Source of the DNA: Bacteroidaceae bacterium
GTDB taxonomy: Bacteria; Bacteroidota; Bacteroidia; Bacteroidales; Bacteroidaceae
Reading direction: 5' to 3'
Length of the DNA: 64,000 nt
NCBI GenBank assembly: GCA_017548075.1
Contig: JAFYNL010000001.1
Location: 24,997 to 88,996 of the forward strand
Below, piece after piece: positions 8,048-16,076 of this stretch. Positions within the stretch are counted from its first letter, which is position 1. Each line of letters starts with the position of its first letter. The notes beneath the pieces were generated by a model. That model saw only the letters and a list, made by a program, of their open reading frames with translations, did not search any database and was not told the origin of the DNA. The translations under genes were made by a program, and so were the position numbers.

Positions 8048-8806
8048 ATGATAAGCAAGGCTCGCATCAAATGGATTAAGTCGCTCGAAATGCGCAAGTT
8101 TCGTCTGCAACACCAAGCTTTTGTGGCAGAAGGACCAAAACTTGTAGGCGAATTGCTTCCCTACTCTACCCCGCTCTATATCGCTGCCACAAAGGATTGG
8201 CTGACTCAAAACACTAGCCTGATTGGTAAGGTTAAAGAGGTGGATGAAGTGAGTCAGGCAGAACTGGAAAGAGCAAGCCTTCTTCGAACTCCACAAAGTG
8301 TCTTGGCTGTAATGCCTATTCCACAAAGGAAACTCGACATTTCATTTTTGCAAGATCAACTCGTTATTGCTCTCGATGGTGTGCAAGACCCTGGGAATCT
8401 GGGAACTATCCTAAGGATTGCCGATTGGTTTGGCATTCATAAAGTCCTTTGTTCAGAGGGAACGGCAGATGTTTTCAATCCTAAATGCGTTCAATCTTGT
8501 ATGGGTGCTTTGGCAAGAGTCGAGGTCTTCTACTGCAATCTGACTGAGGTTCTGAATGAAGTTGAAATGCCAGTTTATGGCACTTTCCTCGATGGGACTG
8601 ATATTTATAAGGAAGAACTCTCACAAAACGGCATTATTGTGATGGGAAACGAAGGAAACGGAATTAGCGAAGAAGTGTCGAAACTCATCAATCGACGCCT
8701 TTATGTTCCCAACTTCCCACAAGGCTCACAAACTACTGAAAGCCTGAATGTTGCAGTCGCAACCGGCATTGTTTGTGCTGAGTTCCGCAGAAGGATGCAA
8801 AACTAA
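8048..8806 (+). CDS. TrmH/SpoU-family RNA 2'-O-methyltransferase
   Basis: A 252-residue SPOUT methyltransferase. The N-terminal substrate-binding part (KSLEMRKFRLQHQAFVAEG) resembles the L7Ae/L30e-like domain of TrmH-type rRNA methylases. The catalytic knot follows: DGVQDPGNLGTILRIADWFG at 110-129, the SAM-binding IVMGNEGNGIS, and SLNVAVATGI. The family methylates ribose 2'-OH groups in tRNA or rRNA; the exact site is not readable from the sequence. The ATG at 8048 was preferred over a longer frame because it fits the family N-terminus and follows its own -7 box. It is divergent from tamL. Confidence 0.9.
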   Translation: MISKARIKWIKSLEMRKFRLQHQAFVAEGPKLVGELLPYSTPLYIAATKDWLTQNTSLIGKVKEVDEVSQAELERASLLRTPQSVLAVMPIPQRKLDISFLQDQLVIALDGVQDPGNLGTILRIADWFGIHKVLCSEGTADVFNPKCVQSCMGALARVEVFYCNLTEVLNEVEMPVYGTFLDGTDIYKEELSQNGIIVMGNEGNGISEEVSKLINRRLYVPNFPQGSQTTESLNVAVATGIVCAEFRRRMQN

Positions 8807-8834
8807 ACTAGCCTAGTTAGGAAACTAGGCTAGT
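8807..8834. terminator. Perfect 12-bp hairpin right after trmH
   Basis: ACTAGCCTAGTT, a 4-base loop and AACTAGGCTAGT, starting at the base after the trmH stop codon. There is no T run on either strand. Its right arm is shared with the left end of repeat copy C. It may end or stabilise the message, or be part of the repeat. Confidence 0.55.
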
Positions 8835-8944
8835 GTCGTTGGCAAAGTTAACACAGTTAAAATAAAAAGTTAACGTGTTACGTTTGCAATCTTAACGTGT
8901 TAAGTTGGCGAAGTTAACGTGTTATGTTTTCAGATGACCTTAGG
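8822..8944. repeat. 22-bp-period intergenic repeat, copy C
   Basis: Units at 22-bp spacing carry AACACAGTT, then three AACGTGTTA. The left part (CTAGTGTCGTTGGC) is the complement of the right end of copy B. An inner CAGTTAAAATAAAAAGTTAA matches the left end of copy D. It lies between converging genes. Confidence 0.85.
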
Positions 8945-8974
8945 GATATAAAAAGATGAAGAATTTTTCATCTC

Positions 8975-9805
8975 TTATTCTTCCTCGTCTTCGCTTTCGT
9001 TAACATCTTCTATGGAAAGCCCTTCTTCTTCGAGGTCTTTCACGTCAGCTTCAGGAGTAAGGCTGCTGAAGTAGGTGTCGTCGTTCTCGAGTCCGTCTTC
9101 TTCATTCTCTTCTCCCATATCTTGTCCATCCGAAAGAGGAATCAGGTTACCATCTTCATCGTATTCCCTTTCTGGCAAATCCATGTGAATCTTCTCGACA
9201 GGATCTTTCTTCTTAGCAAAGATGGCTTCAATCCAAGTTCCTTTGGGAATCTCGAGGACATCGAAACCTTGAGCTTTCTTCTTCTCTACCGTGCCTCCAG
9301 GAGCGTGGATGCGACTTGCTGGAAGTTGAGTGGTACTTATCTCGAAGCCTGTTTCAATGATGTCGCGAATGGCAAGAGCAATGGAGTCCCAACCGCCACC
9401 AAAGTTGCGATCAATGAGTTCCAAAAGCATAGCAGTTGAGATGTGTCTGATGTTCTCGTAGCTCAGGTCAGTTATGCGCTCGATAGCCTTGCGGCGAATG
9501 GCGACGCAGCCTTTCGTTGGATCGCAATGTGTAACCTTTGCCCAGCCTCCGTTCTCGTATTTCTTGGCTTCGCGTTCGTCTTCAGGATTATAGTGTACAA
9601 CCTCGAAAGCAAGTCTTATGGTATTGAGAAGCTTCTGCTCACTAATGCTGAAATCCTCTCCCTCGCGGTCTTTCTCCCATGCATCAGCAATGGCGAACTC
9701 GTCCAAATCCCAAATGTTGTTGGCATTCAGATCGAGTATGCTTTCCAATGTTTTGACGTTCTTCTTTGTCGCTTTCTTCTTTTCGACTTTCGTTTCTTCC
9801 TTCAT
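8975..9805 (-). CDS. Conserved hypothetical protein with basic N-terminus and acidic tail (276 aa)
   Basis: I do not recognise a named family. It has a Lys-rich start (KEETKVEKKKATKKN), a globular middle with DLDEFAIADAWEKDREGEDFS, two Cys (CDPTKGC) and FGGGWDSIALAIRDIIETGF, then a basic stretch (GTVEKKKAQG, FAKKKDP). The last 70 residues are strongly acidic (EENEEDGLENDD, ending NESEDEEE). There is no signal peptide or membrane segment. The charge pattern resembles nucleic-acid-associated proteins with acidic tails, but this is only an impression. It is divergent from uvrB across 103 bases, and both genes have a -7 box there. Confidence 0.8.
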   Translation of the reverse strand: MKEETKVEKKKATKKNVKTLESILDLNANNIWDLDEFAIADAWEKDREGEDFSISEQKLLNTIRLAFEVVHYNPEDEREAKKYENGGWAKVTHCDPTKGCVAIRRKAIERITDLSYENIRHISTAMLLELIDRNFGGGWDSIALAIRDIIETGFEISTTQLPASRIHAPGGTVEKKKAQGFDVLEIPKGTWIEAIFAKKKDPVEKIHMDLPEREYDEDGNLIPLSDGQDMGEENEEDGLENDDTYFSSLTPEADVKDLEEEGLSIEDVNESEDEEE

Positions 9806-9838
9806 ATTATAATAATGGTATATTTACGTTTGGATGCA

Positions 9839-9846
9839 CAAAAGTA
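9839..9846 (-). promoter_or_regulatory. -7 box for the acidic-tail protein (TACTTTTG)
   Basis: A TAnnTTTG match on the minus strand, 33 bases before the ATG. Confidence 0.6.
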
Positions 9847-9889
9847 CAAAATATTTTTGAAAAGTTGCCGTCAGCAAGAAAAAAAATAC

Positions 9890-9897
9890 TAATTTTG
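9890..9897 (+). promoter_or_regulatory. -7 box for uvrB (TAATTTTG)
   Basis: A TAnnTTTG match ending 11 bases before the ATG at 9909. Confidence 0.65.
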
Positions 9898-9908
9898 CTT
9901 ATTAAAGC

Positions 9909-11912
9909 ATGAAAACATTCGAACTTATATCTGATTATAAACCTACTGGCGACCAGCCTGAGGCAATTGAGCAACTTACTGAAGGCATTCGTCAAGGAGT
10001 GAAAGCGCAGACTTTGCTGGGTGTTACAGGTAGCGGCAAGACGTTTACCATTGCCAATGTCATCCGCAATATTGGACGCCCCACCCTCATTCTGTCGCAT
10101 AACAAAACGCTTGCGGCTCAGTTATATGGCGAGATGAAGCAATTCTTTCCGCACAATGCGGTTGAGTACTATGTCAGCTACTACGACTACTATCAGCCAG
10201 AAGCCTATATGCCTTCAACTGATACTTATATCGAGAAGGACTTGGCTATCAACGACGAGATTGACAAGATGCGTCTTTCTGCCACAAGTGCTTTGCTTTC
10301 AGGAAGATCGGATGTGATTGTTGTAAGTAGTGTTTCGTGCATCTATGGAATGGGCAATCCTGCTTCTTTCTACGAGACTGTACTCGAACTTTATGCAGGA
10401 CAGAAGATTGACAGAAATGAACTTCTTCGCCGACTCAACGAACTCCTTTATGTTCGCAACGATATTTCCATATCAAGAGGAGAATATCGAGTAAAAGGAG
10501 ATACTGTGGATATTGCCCTCGCTTATAGTGATTTCTTGCTTAGAATAACCTTTTGGGGAGATGAAATTGAAGGAATAGAAGAACTTGATTATGAGACACT
10601 TGTCTGCATTCATCTCTACGATTGCTATAAGGTCTATCCTGCTAACCTCTTCATGACAACAAAAGATGCTCAGGAGCGTGCCATTGTGCAGATTCAAGAA
10701 GACCTTCGCGAGCAAGTTACCTTCTTTGAAAGTCAAGGGAAAGAACTAGAAGCAAAGCGTTTGTTTGAGCGAGTTACCTACGATATCGAAATGATTCGCG
10801 AGCTTGGACATTGCTCTGGAATTGAGAACTATAGCCGTTACTTCGATGGCCGCAAACCTGGTGAACGCCCCTATTGTTTGCTCGACTTCTTCCCCAAAGA
10901 CTATCTTCTTGTTGTAGATGAAAGTCATGTGTCTATGCCTCAACTGCATGCAATGTATGGAGGAGACCATGCTCGCAAGACAACTCTCGTGGATTATGGC
11001 TTCCGTTTACCTGCAGCAAAAGATAATCGTCCTCTTAAGTTCGAGGAGTTCCAGGAGATGACTAACCAAGTAATTTACGTTAGTGCGACTCCTGCCGATT
11101 ATGAGATTGCCGAGAGCGAAGGTGTTGTAGTAGAACAAGTTATCCGTCCAACAGGCCTTCTCGACCCTAAGATAGATGTCCGTCCAACAGAGAATCAAGT
11201 GGATGATCTCATGGAAGAGATTCAACAATGTGTGGAAAGGAAGGAGCGAGTCCTTGTTGTCACTCTCACCAAGAGAATGGCAGAAGAACTGACGGAATAC
11301 CTTTTGGGCGTTGGCATTCAGACTGCATATATCCATAGCGATGTGGATACTTTGGAGCGAGTGCGTATTCTAACAGAACTTCGCTCAGGCATTTATGATG
11401 TACTCGTTGGCGTAAACCTCTTGAGAGAAGGTCTCGATTTGCCAGAAGTTTCTTTGGTCGCTATTCTCGATGCCGATAAAGAAGGCTTCCTTCGTAATGC
11501 GAGAAGCTTGACTCAAACAATAGGAAGAGCCGCTCGAAACGTGAATGGTCGTGCAATTATGTATGCTGATACGATTACAGACAGTATGGCTGCCACCATC
11601 AACGAGACGAATCGTAGAAGAGAGAAGCAACTAAAATATAATGAAAAACACGGCATCACACCTCAGCAGATTCGCAAAGCTCAGACGATGGGCGACCTTA
11701 TGCAACATGGTCAACAAGCCGAACAAAGAGCTTATGTTGAACCTCATTACGAAGTACTAGCAGTTGCAGAAGCAGAAACATTAACTGTAGAGCAAAAGAA
11801 AAAGCGTATAGAAAGCCTAAGACGCAAGATGCAAGAAGCAGCTAAGAGAATGGAGTTTGTAGATGCAGCCATCCTTCGCGACGAGATGCTAAGGCTGCAA
11901 GCAGAACTATAA
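9909..11912 (+). CDS. uvrB: Excinuclease ABC subunit B
   Basis: A 667-residue helicase-like subunit of the UvrABC nucleotide excision repair complex, which loads damaged DNA and recruits UvrC. Visible features are the Walker A GVTGSGKT at 38-45, the damage-probing beta-hairpin YYDYYQPEAYMPSTD near 91-105, the DESH box in VVDESHVSMPQ, and helicase motifs VLVGVNLLREGLDLPEVSLV and TQTIGRAARNVNG. A C-terminal UVR domain (AAKRMEFVDAAILRDEML) binds UvrC. Length is normal. Its TAA directly abuts the stop codon of the converging operon with no spacer or hairpin, so the transcripts must overlap. Confidence 0.98.
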   Translation: MKTFELISDYKPTGDQPEAIEQLTEGIRQGVKAQTLLGVTGSGKTFTIANVIRNIGRPTLILSHNKTLAAQLYGEMKQFFPHNAVEYYVSYYDYYQPEAYMPSTDTYIEKDLAINDEIDKMRLSATSALLSGRSDVIVVSSVSCIYGMGNPASFYETVLELYAGQKIDRNELLRRLNELLYVRNDISISRGEYRVKGDTVDIALAYSDFLLRITFWGDEIEGIEELDYETLVCIHLYDCYKVYPANLFMTTKDAQERAIVQIQEDLREQVTFFESQGKELEAKRLFERVTYDIEMIRELGHCSGIENYSRYFDGRKPGERPYCLLDFFPKDYLLVVDESHVSMPQLHAMYGGDHARKTTLVDYGFRLPAAKDNRPLKFEEFQEMTNQVIYVSATPADYEIAESEGVVVEQVIRPTGLLDPKIDVRPTENQVDDLMEEIQQCVERKERVLVVTLTKRMAEELTEYLLGVGIQTAYIHSDVDTLERVRILTELRSGIYDVLVGVNLLREGLDLPEVSLVAILDADKEGFLRNARSLTQTIGRAARNVNGRAIMYADTITDSMAATINETNRRREKQLKYNEKHGITPQQIRKAQTMGDLMQHGQQAEQRAYVEPHYEVLAVAEAETLTVEQKKKRIESLRRKMQEAAKRMEFVDAAILRDEMLRLQAEL

Positions 11913-12818
11913 TTACCTCTTTATCTTTTCCCATGTGTTGCTTTGGGAAGCATCGATGGCGAAAAGGATTTCATATGCTCTGTCCTTCTCGTCGTTAGTG
12001 CCTTTCTTAGCAAAGATGTTGACGAGTTCGTCGCGCTTGTATTCTGTAAAGAGTTGCGCCACTTTGGTCATATTCTTTGCGGTATTAGCCTCGTGGAGCA
12101 TCTCAAGCGCATCGCAAATAGTGGCTCTAGCACTATCGGGAGCCTCTACCATACGGTCAAGTCCTTTGCGATGATATACGTAGTTGAACTCGCGCATTAC
12201 TTCCATCGAACCATCCATATAGTCGTGCAAAAGAGCATAACGATTGCCACTATCACCAAAAGTCTTCCATCCAGGGAATCCCATACTTTCCCCTGCGGTC
12301 GCAATATCCTCAGCTATAGTGAAGCAATCGGTACCACCTTTTAGAGCCATTGTGTCGAGGTCCATGCCGATTATCATATAAGCATAATAGGCAAGGAGGG
12401 CTACGAGGTTGTTGTCGATTTGGTTCTCCTGATACTCAAGCTGGTCGAACTCGTTGAATTCGAAAGTAAAATCCACATCGTTTACAGCATAAGCAACAGT
12501 ATTATAGGTGCTTCCATAGACAGGTCGACTACTGTTCATAAGCAGAGTGCACTCTAAAACATTCTCATCCTGCTTGTAGGTATTAACGGTAATATTGAAG
12601 TTGCATTGTATCTTCTCGTTCTCGCGGAAAGGAATCTCCGTCCATTTATGGTTGTTGAGGAACTCCGTGAGCTTCGTCTTCAAAGCATCAAACACCTCTG
12701 TTCGAGTGGTTTCAATCTTAGTATAATTAATGTTCACGCGAGCATCAAGCTCTTGAGCACTCATGATGGAACATTGCCACAAGAGTAGAGATATCAAGAA
12801 AAGAATACGATGTTTCAT
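11913..12818 (-). CDS. porD: DUF4835 family protein, PorD-like
   Basis: A 301-residue exported protein with signal peptide MKHRILFLISLLLWQCSIMS and a likely cut before QELDARV. It has no transmembrane segment after that. The body (VNINYTKIETTRTEVFDALK, VDFTFEFNEFDQL, NLVALLAYYAYMIIGMDLD) matches what I know as DUF4835. In Bacteroidetes this family usually sits after coaBC, and members have been named PorD for a role in type IX secretion. That functional label rests on memory of the family, not on motifs. Its ATG overlaps the coaBC stop by 4 bases (ATGA). A protein with a type IX sorting tail is encoded at 52.7 kb. Confidence 0.78.
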   Translation of the reverse strand: MKHRILFLISLLLWQCSIMSAQELDARVNINYTKIETTRTEVFDALKTKLTEFLNNHKWTEIPFRENEKIQCNFNITVNTYKQDENVLECTLLMNSSRPVYGSTYNTVAYAVNDVDFTFEFNEFDQLEYQENQIDNNLVALLAYYAYMIIGMDLDTMALKGGTDCFTIAEDIATAGESMGFPGWKTFGDSGNRYALLHDYMDGSMEVMREFNYVYHRKGLDRMVEAPDSARATICDALEMLHEANTAKNMTKVAQLFTEYKRDELVNIFAKKGTNDEKDRAYEILFAIDASQSNTWEKIKR

Positions 12819-14011
12819 TTCAGCAACTGGCTTAAGTGTTCCACAATATCTTCTGCTACTTCCCTCTTCGACTTTGTATCAAAGGCTGTGAGGCCGTGAC
12901 TATCAAGAATTGTCACCTTGTTTGTATCAACTCGAAAGCCTGCGCCCTTATCTTGAAGACTATTCATAACAATGAAGTCGAGGTTCTTACGCTTCATCTT
13001 ATCGCGAGCATTCTTGAGTTCGTCGTTGGTTTCGAGCGCAAAGCCCACAAGCACTTGCTTCTTTTTCTTGGCGGCACCAAGAGCTGCGGCAATGTCTTGG
13101 GTTGGTTGCAGTTCGAGTTTCAGGTTGTCCCCTTTACGCTTAATCTTCTTGTCGGCAGTAACCTTAGGTGTGAAGTCTGCGACGGCTGCACAGAGAATAG
13201 CAATATCTGCTTTAGGAAAACATTTGGTCGCAGCATTATACATCTCTGCGGCACTCTCCACATCTATCCTTTTGATGGCAGGATGCTTGGTTGTCAACGA
13301 GACAGGACCGCTAACGAGTGTCACTTCAGCTCCCTGCTCAGCACACACTTCAGCAAGAGCAAACCCCATCTTTCCGCTGCTGTAATTGCCGATAAAGCGG
13401 ACAGGATCAATCTTTTCGTAGGTAGGTCCAGCAGTAATGAGGACCTTCTTTCCTGCTAACAAAGACTGTTTTGCGAAGTATTGCTCTATGGCTTCCACAA
13501 TCTTTTCGGGCTCTTCCATGCGGCCTTTGCCTTCGAGGTTAGAAGCAAGAAAACCTGTGCCTGGCTCGATGATATGGTTGCCGTAACTGGCCAGCTTCTT
13601 GAGGTTTTGCTGAGTCGTAGGATGAGCATACATATCGAGATCCATTGCAGGAGCAACAAAGACGGGTGCTTTCATGCTGAGATATGTGGTAATAAGCATG
13701 TTGTCGGCAACTCCGTTTGCCATCTTGCCAATCGTACTTGCTGAGGCAGGAGCCACAATCATAGCATCTGCCCAAAGCCCAAGACTGACGTGAGAATGCC
13801 AACTTCCATCTCTACGGTCGAAGAACTCACTAACGACAGGCTTCTGCGTCAAAGTAGAAAGTGTGAGTGGAGTGATGAACTCCTTTGCTGCGGGAGTCAT
13901 TACAACCTGAACTTCGGCACCTTTCTTGATGAGAAGTCGAACAAGAATGCAAGCCTTATAGGCAGCTATGCTTCCTGTTATGCCCAGTACTATCTTCTTA
14001 TTTTTCAGCAT
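12815..14011 (-). CDS. coaBC: Bifunctional phosphopantothenoylcysteine decarboxylase / phosphopantothenate-cysteine ligase
   Basis: A 398-residue fused enzyme for two steps of coenzyme A synthesis. The N-terminal flavoprotein decarboxylase has GSIAAYKA, the catalytic His in SWHSHVSLG, APASASTIGKMANGVADN and PAMDLDMY. The C-terminal ligase has AGPTYEKIDPVRFIGNYSS and the CTP-site KIKRKGDNLKLEL. The segment GFLASNLEGKGRMEEP sits where E. coli CoaC has its reactive Cys lid (ACGD), and that Cys is absent here. The start MLKNKKIVLG overlaps the exonuclease stop by 14 bases. It is the third gene of a dnaN operon. Confidence 0.95.
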   Translation of the reverse strand: MLKNKKIVLGITGSIAAYKACILVRLLIKKGAEVQVVMTPAAKEFITPLTLSTLTQKPVVSEFFDRRDGSWHSHVSLGLWADAMIVAPASASTIGKMANGVADNMLITTYLSMKAPVFVAPAMDLDMYAHPTTQQNLKKLASYGNHIIEPGTGFLASNLEGKGRMEEPEKIVEAIEQYFAKQSLLAGKKVLITAGPTYEKIDPVRFIGNYSSGKMGFALAEVCAEQGAEVTLVSGPVSLTTKHPAIKRIDVESAAEMYNAATKCFPKADIAILCAAVADFTPKVTADKKIKRKGDNLKLELQPTQDIAAALGAAKKKKQVLVGFALETNDELKNARDKMKRKNLDFIVMNSLQDKGAGFRVDTNKVTILDSHGLTAFDTKSKREVAEDIVEHLSQLLK

Positions 14012-14765
14012 ATTTAAGCGCAAGTCGCTCAAGTGTTTGTTTAGTATTCTGTGTGAAGTCACCCTGAAGCATCCAGACTTTGTAGTTAGGATCTTTCTTG
14101 AGGATATCTTTTACTGCTTGTCCTTTGTATTTTCCGAAGTTGATTATCTCCAAACCTTTCTCGTCATAAACGAAACGACAGGCAAGGTCAACACCTCGAA
14201 ACATTCGGGTAAAGTCGGCTAGATATGCGACATCATTCTTCAGTTCAGGATAGCGATCCAGTTGCGCCTCGAGCACTTCGAGTGTGGCTCGAGTATCGGC
14301 AAGAGCACTATGAGCATTTTCGAGATCCTTCCCACAATAGAACTTGTAAGCAGCCACAAGGGTGCGTTGTTCCATTTTATGGAAGATGTTCTGCACATCG
14401 ACCATTTTCTTCTCATTGATATGGATGTCTATGCCGCAAATAGCAAACTCCTCAGCAAGCATTGGAACATCGAAACGATTGCTGTTATAGCCGGCAAGGT
14501 CGCAGTCTTCGAACACCTTTGCAAGTTCCTCAGCCTTTTCCGCGAAGGTGGGACAGTCTTTAACATCCTTATCGGTAATGCCGTGAACTGCACTTGCCTC
14601 TTTAGGAATGGGCATACCTGGATTGAAGCGCAGAGTCTCTGCACGTTCACATCCATTCGGCTCGAGACGGATATAACACAATTCTACGATATGATCCTTA
14701 CCAATCGCCAGACCTGTCGTCTCGAGGTCGAAGAAGATAATGGGTCTCTCGAGCTTGAGTTTCAT
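13998..14765 (-). CDS. DnaQ-like 3'-5' exonuclease with C-terminal DUF3820-like domain
   Basis: A 255-residue DEDDh exonuclease. ExoI is FFDLETTG (D13, E15), ExoII is GYNSNRFDVPML, and the ExoIII region has the catalytic His of NAHSALADTRAT. It resembles the epsilon proofreading subunit of DNA polymerase III. The last 50 residues (IINFGKYKGQAVKDILKKDP, YKVWMLQGDF) form a small domain seen attached to such nucleases. It follows dnaN by 14 bases, so the sliding clamp and a possible proofreader are made together. A role in replication or repair is a well-supported inference; whether it is the main proofreading subunit is open. Confidence 0.92.
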   Translation of the reverse strand: MKLKLERPIIFFDLETTGLAIGKDHIVELCYIRLEPNGCERAETLRFNPGMPIPKEASAVHGITDKDVKDCPTFAEKAEELAKVFEDCDLAGYNSNRFDVPMLAEEFAICGIDIHINEKKMVDVQNIFHKMEQRTLVAAYKFYCGKDLENAHSALADTRATLEVLEAQLDRYPELKNDVAYLADFTRMFRGVDLACRFVYDEKGLEIINFGKYKGQAVKDILKKDPNYKVWMLQGDFTQNTKQTLERLALKYAEK

Positions 14766-14779
14766 TACAGTTTAATTGC

Positions 14780-15904
14780 TTAGTCTTCCACGCGCATCGG
14801 CATGAGGAGCATCAGAACCTCATCCTCAGGGTTATCGTCGGCAGGACGAATCACACCAGGACGGCTGGGATCTGCCACCTCGACCTTCAGCGTTTCGCTA
14901 TCAAGAATGCCTGCAATCTCGAGCAGGAAAGTGCAGCTGAAGCCAATGCTGATGGGGTTGCTGGTGTACTCACAAACGATAAACTCCTCTGCGCGAGTAG
15001 AGTATTCGTTGTCCTGACCAGTAAGTTTGATGTTGTTATTGCCGAGTTCAAGCTTCACGAGACCGCTGCTTTGGTTGCAGAAGACGCTCACACGCTTCAG
15101 AGCACTAATGAGAGCCTGACGATCGACGCGAGCCGAGAATGGATTGTTCTCAGGAATAACGGCATTGTAGTTCGGGTAGCGACCTTCGATGAGGCGGAAG
15201 TGCATCGTCATATCAGGAGAAGTAATCGAAGCCTTCTCTGAGTCGAAAGCGATGGTGATATTCTCCTCTTCCTTCGTCAGGACTGCCTTCAAGATGGCAG
15301 AAACCTTTTTCTGAAGGATGAAACCTGCGGTCAGACCACTCTTGACGGTACGATTCGTGTTGCGAACCAGCTTACGACCATCAGTTCCGGCAAACACGAT
15401 GCTATCGGGTTTGATGTCGACATAGATGCCATTCATCACGAGACGAATCTCATCGTTTGCAGTTGCGAAGAGGCAACGATTGATACCGTTCAGCAGAACG
15501 CTTGCAGGCATTTCGATGCGGGTAGCGTCGTCACCCACAGTCTTTGCCATTGGATAAGGAGCTGCGTCCATAGCCATAACGACAAACGAACCTGAGTTGT
15601 GAACCACCTTAACTTCTTGAGTATCGGGATTGTAACCAATGTTGAGGGGCTGTTCGGCCAGTTCCTTCATCGACTCAATAATGGTCTTTGCAGGAATGCA
15701 GAAGCGAGCGTCACCACTTTGCTCGATGGCTGGAACGGAGGTAATGAAATACTTCTCGCTATCGGAAGCAGTAATAGTAATCGTTCCGTTAGCTACATCG
15801 AGCAGGAAACAATCTAGAATGGGCATAGAGTTCTTGCTGGCCATCACTTTGCTGGCAGCAGTCAGACGGCCATACAAAGCCGTGCTAGATACTTTGAAAT
15901 TCAT
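14780..15904 (-). CDS. dnaN: DNA polymerase III sliding clamp (beta subunit)
   Basis: A 374-residue beta clamp of normal length with three repeated domains. It has NSMPILDCFLLDV, a middle domain with GTDGRKLVRNTNR, and EGRYPNYNAVIPEN. The C-terminus MLLMPMRVED is typical of the family (usual end is M-P-M-R). It rings the DNA and tethers polymerase and repair enzymes. It is the first gene of the operon dnaN > exonuclease > coaBC > porD-like, with overlaps or gaps of 14 bases or less. A -7 box lies 35 bases upstream. dnaA is not adjacent, so this is not a classic dnaA-dnaN origin arrangement. Confidence 0.97.
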   Translation of the reverse strand: MNFKVSSTALYGRLTAASKVMASKNSMPILDCFLLDVANGTITITASDSEKYFITSVPAIEQSGDARFCIPAKTIIESMKELAEQPLNIGYNPDTQEVKVVHNSGSFVVMAMDAAPYPMAKTVGDDATRIEMPASVLLNGINRCLFATANDEIRLVMNGIYVDIKPDSIVFAGTDGRKLVRNTNRTVKSGLTAGFILQKKVSAILKAVLTKEEENITIAFDSEKASITSPDMTMHFRLIEGRYPNYNAVIPENNPFSARVDRQALISALKRVSVFCNQSSGLVKLELGNNNIKLTGQDNEYSTRAEEFIVCEYTSNPISIGFSCTFLLEIAGILDSETLKVEVADPSRPGVIRPADDNPEDEVLMLLMPMRVED

Positions 15905-15938
15905 ATTGCTTTTTAGTTATGTGTATACTTTTGCACGA

Positions 15939-15946
15939 CAAAGATA
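15939..15946 (-). promoter_or_regulatory. -7 box for the dnaN operon (TATCTTTG)
   Basis: A TAnnTTTG match on the minus strand, followed by TCG, 35 bases before the ATG. Confidence 0.75.
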
Positions 15947-16002
15947 GTTTTTTTTCGTGCGACAACAAAGAAAAGAGGAGAAAAAAACACGCAAAAACAA
16001 AA

Positions 16003-16040
16003 ACTTTAAACTTTAAACTTTATTCTTTAAACTTTATTTT
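16003..16040. repeat. 7-bp tandem repeat (AAACTTT units)
   Basis: About five units of AAACTTT with minor changes, directly upstream of the -7 box of the DUF3127 gene. It is one of several 7-bp-period tracts in this window. Confidence 0.7.
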
Positions 16041-16041
16041 G

Positions 16042-16049
16042 TACCTTTG
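16042..16049 (+). promoter_or_regulatory. -7 box for DUF3127 gene (TACCTTTG)
   Basis: TACCTTTG followed by CAGG, ending 27 bases before the ATG at 16077. Confidence 0.75.
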
Positions 16050-16076
16050 CAGGCAAAATTTAAAAAAATACACATT

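Noticed and set aside
7982-8326. Upstream extension of tamL
   Set aside because: It would overlap trmH and move the lipoprotein signal to the middle of the protein; the box at 7986-7993 supports 7981.
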